Positions 60,811 through 64,000 of a DNA stretch of 64,000 nucleotides are shown here, piece by piece. Origin of the DNA: Bradyrhizobium sp. LMTR 3 (GTDB lineage Bacteria > Pseudomonadota > Alphaproteobacteria > Rhizobiales > Xanthobacteraceae); contig NZ_MAXC01000023.1 of assembly GCF_001693485.1 (NCBI RefSeq), positions 558,001 through 622,000 on the forward strand. Reading direction: 5' to 3'. Each line of letters begins with the position of its first letter. Positions within the stretch are counted from its first letter, which is position 1. Under the pieces are notes generated by a model. It did no database searches. It saw only the letters and a program-made list of their open reading frames with translations, and was not told the DNA's origin. Made by a program: the position numbers and the translations under genes.

Positions 60811-62622
60811 ATGCCGAAGAAGAAGCCAAAAGCTGCCAGGAAGCCGAAACAGTCGATTGTCCGTTTTCCTGGCCGGCCGGCAAAGCCCGCTGCGAAGCTG
60901 TCTGCCAATCGCCGGCCCGCGATCGCTGAGGTCGCTCGCAAGGGCGCTGAGGAGGCTTCGTTCCGGCTGCTGTTCGACAGCAATCCGGTTCCGATGATCG
61001 TCTGCGCGCTGGGTGACGAACGAATTATCGCCGTCAACGACGCCGCAATCCAGCACTACGGTTACAGCCGCGGTGAATTCGAGAAGCTCACGATCCGCAA
61101 CCTGCAGGCCTTCGACGTCGAGCCGCCATGGACCGGCGAACACGCCGGCGACGAACGCGCGGCCCACGCCTGGAAGCATGTCAGGGCCGACGGCGCGCTG
61201 ATCGATCTGGCGATCTATTCGCGCCAGCTTGTTTACGGCGATCGGCCTGCGGTCCTGCTCGCGCTGATGGACACCACCGAACGCAAGCGCGCCGAGGCGC
61301 GGCTGACGTTCATGGCCCAGCATGACGGGCTGACCGGGCTACCGAATCGCGACTTGCTGCGTCAGCAGATGGACGACATCCTGCTGCGCACCCGCCGCAA
61401 CGCCGAGAAGGTGGCGGTGCTCGTGCTCGGCCTCGACCATTTCAAGGCGGTCAACGATACGCTCGGCCACGGCATCGGCGACAAGCTGCTGCGCGGCGTC
61501 GCCAAGCGATTGCAATCGATGCTGCGCGAGGAAGATGCGCTGGCCCGGCTCAACTCCGACGAATTTGCTGTCATCCAGAGCGGGGTGACGCGACCCGAGG
61601 ACGCGATATTCATGGCGAGGCGCCTGTTGGACGCGATCGCTGACCCCTATCTTCTGGACGGGCATTCGGTCGTCATCGGCGCCAGCATCGGCATTGCGAT
61701 GTCGCCCGGCGACGGCGATGAGTCCGAGAAACTCTTGAAGAACGCCGACCTTGCATTGTCGCGCGCCAAGAACGATTCCCGCGGCACGTTCTCGTTCTTC
61801 GAAGCGGGAATGGATGCGCGCGCCCAGACCCGCCGCAAGATCGAAACCGAGCTGCGCGAGGCCGTGCACACCGATGCGCTGCGGCCCTATTACCAGCCGC
61901 TGGTCGATCTTGCGAGCGGACGCATCACCGGCTTCGAAGCGCTGGTGCGCTGGCCGCATCCCGAGCGCGGCATGATCTCGCCGGCCGAATTCATCCCTGT
62001 CGCCGAGGAGACCGGGCTGATTAACGCCGTCGGCGGCTTGATGCTGCGCCGCGCCTGCACGGATGCGGCGCAATGGCCCGACGACGTCCGCGTCGCGGTC
62101 AATCTGTCGCCGCTGCAGTTCCGCGTCGGCAATCTCTTGTCGCTGGTCGTGGAAACACTGAAGCAGTCCGGCCTGCCGGCGAAGCGCCTGGAGCTCGAGA
62201 TTACCGAGACGCTGCTATTGGAGAAGAGCAGCGAGGTGCTCGCGACCTTGCATGCGCTGCGCGCGCTCGGCGTTCGCATCTCGATGGACGATTTCGGCAC
62301 CGGCTATTCCAGCCTGAGCTACCTGCGCAGTTTTCCGTTCGACAAGATCAAGATCGATCAGTCCTTCGTGCGCGACCTCGCCGCCAATCCCGACGCGCAG
62401 GCGATCGTGCGTTCGATCATCAGCCTCGGCAAGGGCCTCGGCGTCACGATTACAGCGGAAGGCGTGGAGAGCGAAGCCGAGGTAAATTGCCTGCGCAACG
62501 AGGGATGCCACGAGGGGCAGGGATTCCTGTTCAGCCGCGCGCGGCCCAATGCGGAGATCGTCAGCCTGTTGAAGACGCAAGGCAACTGGAGCGCGCCGGA
62601 GGGCGCAGCGCTGGTGGCGTGA
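60811..62622 (+). CDS. PAS-GGDEF-EAL protein, probably a c-di-GMP phosphodiesterase
   Basis: This protein of about 603 residues has a basic N-terminus, a PAS domain (about 50-165: ALGDERIIAVNDAAIQHYG; DTTERKRAEA), a GGDEF domain and an EAL domain. The diguanylate cyclase signature reads NSDEF instead of GGDEF (ALARLNSDEFAVIQ), so synthesis is unlikely. The EAL half keeps its catalytic signs (ITGFEALVRWPHP, ELEITETLLL, SMDDFGTGYSSLSYL, FDKIKIDQSFV, TAEGVESEAE). It should hydrolyse cyclic di-GMP in response to a signal at PAS. A GTG at 60805 is also possible. Confidence 0.9.
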   Translation: MPKKKPKAARKPKQSIVRFPGRPAKPAAKLSANRRPAIAEVARKGAEEASFRLLFDSNPVPMIVCALGDERIIAVNDAAIQHYGYSRGEFEKLTIRNLQAFDVEPPWTGEHAGDERAAHAWKHVRADGALIDLAIYSRQLVYGDRPAVLLALMDTTERKRAEARLTFMAQHDGLTGLPNRDLLRQQMDDILLRTRRNAEKVAVLVLGLDHFKAVNDTLGHGIGDKLLRGVAKRLQSMLREEDALARLNSDEFAVIQSGVTRPEDAIFMARRLLDAIADPYLLDGHSVVIGASIGIAMSPGDGDESEKLLKNADLALSRAKNDSRGTFSFFEAGMDARAQTRRKIETELREAVHTDALRPYYQPLVDLASGRITGFEALVRWPHPERGMISPAEFIPVAEETGLINAVGGLMLRRACTDAAQWPDDVRVAVNLSPLQFRVGNLLSLVVETLKQSGLPAKRLELEITETLLLEKSSEVLATLHALRALGVRISMDDFGTGYSSLSYLRSFPFDKIKIDQSFVRDLAANPDAQAIVRSIISLGKGLGVTITAEGVESEAEVNCLRNEGCHEGQGFLFSRARPNAEIVSLLKTQGNWSAPEGAALVA

Positions 62623-62641
62623 GGATCGTCATTGAGGCGTG

Positions 62642-62744
62642 CGTCATTCCGGGATGGTGCGCTAGCACCAGACCCGGAATCTCGAGATTCTCAGGTGCGC
62701 AAGTGCGCACCATAGTTCGATGCTTCGCATCGCCCCGGAATGAC
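62642..62744. repeat. Palindromic intergenic repeat
   Basis: Outer arms GTCATTCCGGG and CCCCGGAATGAC, inner hairpins (GGTGCGCAAGTGCGCACC; GAATCTCGAGATTC; GATGCTTCGCATC). The unit is a familiar Bradyrhizobium intergenic repeat. It lies between two convergent genes. Confidence 0.8.
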
Positions 62745-62746
62745 TG

Positions 62747-63214
62747 TCATTTCACCTTCCGCTTCCTCGCATGATACGTCAGCGCCAGCCCCACGCAGTG
62801 GCGCAGCGCGGCCGCGGGGAGTTTTTCACCGGCGTCGAGCAGAATGCTGCGGTTGCCGCCGTAGCGCAGTTCCGGATACAGCTCGCGAAAGGTCTCGACC
62901 AGATCGGTCTGGCAGTGGAAATAGACCGCGTAGCGGCCGGCTTCGTCCTTCACCTGGTCGATCCGGATCGTGCTGCCGCTCTTGCTCTCGGTCGTGAGAT
63001 AGCTCGGCTGCCCCCATTTCAGCGTCTCTTCCAGGGCGCCGACGCCTTCGGTGGTCTTTGCGGTATCGTAGATCAGCCGGCGCAGCGCCAGCAGCTTTGC
63101 CCTGACCGGATTGGGATAGGCCTTGAAGACGGCTTCCACCGCAGCATCCCGGGTGGCAGCGCTCGGCCGTTTGGCAATGCGCTTTGCAGCTTGCTTCCGT
63201 GCTGTCTTCTTCAT
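62747..63214 (-). CDS. DUF1801 domain protein
   Basis: This 155-residue protein has a basic, Lys/Ala-rich N-terminus (KKTARKQAAKRIAKR) and a DUF1801 domain (EETLKWGQPSYLTTESKSGS; YAVYFHCQTDLVETFRELYP; YGGNRSILLDAGEKLP). The fold is YdhG-like. Function unknown; the basic tail may bind nucleic acid or be a linker. Confidence 0.8.
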   Translation of the reverse strand: MKKTARKQAAKRIAKRPSAATRDAAVEAVFKAYPNPVRAKLLALRRLIYDTAKTTEGVGALEETLKWGQPSYLTTESKSGSTIRIDQVKDEAGRYAVYFHCQTDLVETFRELYPELRYGGNRSILLDAGEKLPAAALRHCVGLALTYHARKRKVK

Positions 63215-63312
63215 TGCAATGTCAGCGCATCCTGCCAGCTTCCATTGCAGAACCTAAAGCAGGATGCGAGCGGGCGGAAGCCGTCTCTTGCGTGCCGGCC
63301 GGGCCCGCCGCT

Positions 63313-64000
63313 TCATCGCGTCGTCGGCGGTGCGTCGAGATTGCCCGCGAGGATCGCCCGGCCGGCATCCTCGTAATGGGCATCACGGCCCTGGATCTGC
63401 TGCGCGATGGCGTGCATGTCGCGAAAGCGGCGCTCGAACTTGTTGGCATTGAATACGGCCGTTGCACCTGTCATGTGATAGGCGGTGTCGACCACGGCGG
63501 CCGATTGGTGGATCGTCCATGTCGAGGCGATACGCAGCGCCACGCGGTTGGCTTCGGTGATAATAGCGCCTCGCGACAGGTCGTGCCACACATCCGCTGC
63601 AGTGGCATAGAGATAGGCGCGCGTGGCGCGCAGTTGTGCCTCGGTGCGCCCGATCAGCCCCTGCACGGCGTTGTTGTCGCGCATCGCCTTTGACGCTTGC
63701 GGTGTCTTGCCCCGGGCAAGGTCGATCGCCGCATCGAGCGTGGCGCGGGCGACACCGAGCGAGGTCGCCGCAAAACCCATGCCGAAAACCATGTTGGTGG
63801 AGAGCTTGTACAGCGGCCCGTTCTCGCGCAGTGCTGCCGGATCGTCGCGAAGCGCTGCGAACTTTTCCGGGATGAACAGATTGTCGACCGAATAGGAATC
63901 GGTGCCGGTGCCGCGCAGGCCGATCACGTCCCAGACGTCGTGCATCGTGGCGCTGGCTACCGGAAACAGGATGGTGCGAATCTCCGGCGAACCGTCGCTC
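63313..64000 (-). CDS. Acyl-CoA dehydrogenase-like flavoenzyme, C-terminal part (runs off window)
   Basis: The visible 228 residues are the C-terminal half of an acyl-CoA-dehydrogenase-fold protein. Marks include DVIGLRGTGTDSYSVDNLFI (domain 2), then the helical bundle with NMVFGMGFAATSLGVARATL and a QGRDAH tail. The absence of a clear catalytic Glu and the strand order resemble the flavin-dependent monooxygenase branch (HsaA/DszC-like). The start lies beyond the window, so the substrate is open. Confidence 0.78.
   Translation of the reverse strand, partial: SDGSPEIRTILFPVASATMHDVWDVIGLRGTGTDSYSVDNLFIPEKFAALRDDPAALRENGPLYKLSTNMVFGMGFAATSLGVARATLDAAIDLARGKTPQASKAMRDNNAVQGLIGRTEAQLRATRAYLYATAADVWHDLSRGAIITEANRVALRIASTWTIHQSAAVVDTAYHMTGATAVFNANKFERRFRDMHAIAQQIQGRDAHYEDAGRAILAGNLDAPPTTR

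Overview
The window looks like chromosome from a Bradyrhizobium-type alphaproteobacterium (Nitrobacteraceae). This rests on high GC with strong third-position GC, several tiny secreted proteins with Ala-rich signal peptides, an Omp25-like barrel fused to a carbohydrate porin, an ECF42-type sigma factor with its DGPF partner, and several long palindromic intergenic repeats of the kind common in that genus. No rRNA, tRNA, CRISPR array, replication origin or phage structural gene was seen.

Left part (1-28 kb) is mostly backbone: the start of an FAD hydroxylase; a periplasmic protein with three Cys-rich repeats; an RND efflux pair (periplasmic adaptor and inner-membrane pump); a quinone-oxidoreductase-like enzyme; an overlapping ATP-grasp plus FolC-like ligase pair; ferredoxin-NADP reductase; a membrane-anchored stand-alone glutamate-synthase-like protein; the large porin; a creatininase-family hydrolase divergent from an NMT1-type ABC importer operon that ends with a 2-hydroxyacid dehydrogenase and a tandem AprI/Inh-type protein; the DGPF/sigma pair; a TetR gene divergent from SnoaL-like and DUF3237 genes; and a Tat-exported aldo/keto reductase.

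Middle part (28.06-45.15 kb) is the most unusual region. An intact radC lies at its right end. To its left are five partial copies of the radC 3' end, all in the same orientation as radC. The three long copies run exactly 161 nt from the stop codon to one shared breakpoint inside the codons of the catalytic HNHPSGD motif; the two outermost copies are shorter. Between the copies lie unrelated gene sets: a small ORF; a nucleoside-gate transporter with an Lrp regulator; a GntP permease, patatin, LapA-like and HdeD-like set; an AraC regulator, alpha/beta hydrolase and DJ-1/PfpI set; and a five-gene peptide ABC importer with an IS256-type transposase remnant. This is the layout expected if elements repeatedly integrated inside radC, each restoring the gene with its own 3' end and pushing older 3' ends and older cargo outward. 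No recombinase gene is visible, so the system acted in trans, or the integrases were lost.

Right part (45-64 kb) is backbone again: an MBL-fold hydrolase, methionine aminopeptidase, an MscS-type channel, a CPA1 potassium/proton antiporter, dodecin, a His/Gly-rich secreted protein, a GrdB-like protein with Cys in place of selenocysteine, a CoA-transferase, dihydroxy-acid dehydratase (ilvD), the modABC molybdate importer, MepA with a Spy-like partner, a Bug-receptor remnant, a PAS-GGDEF-EAL protein with a degenerate GGDEF site, a DUF1801 protein and the end of an acyl-CoA dehydrogenase-like gene.
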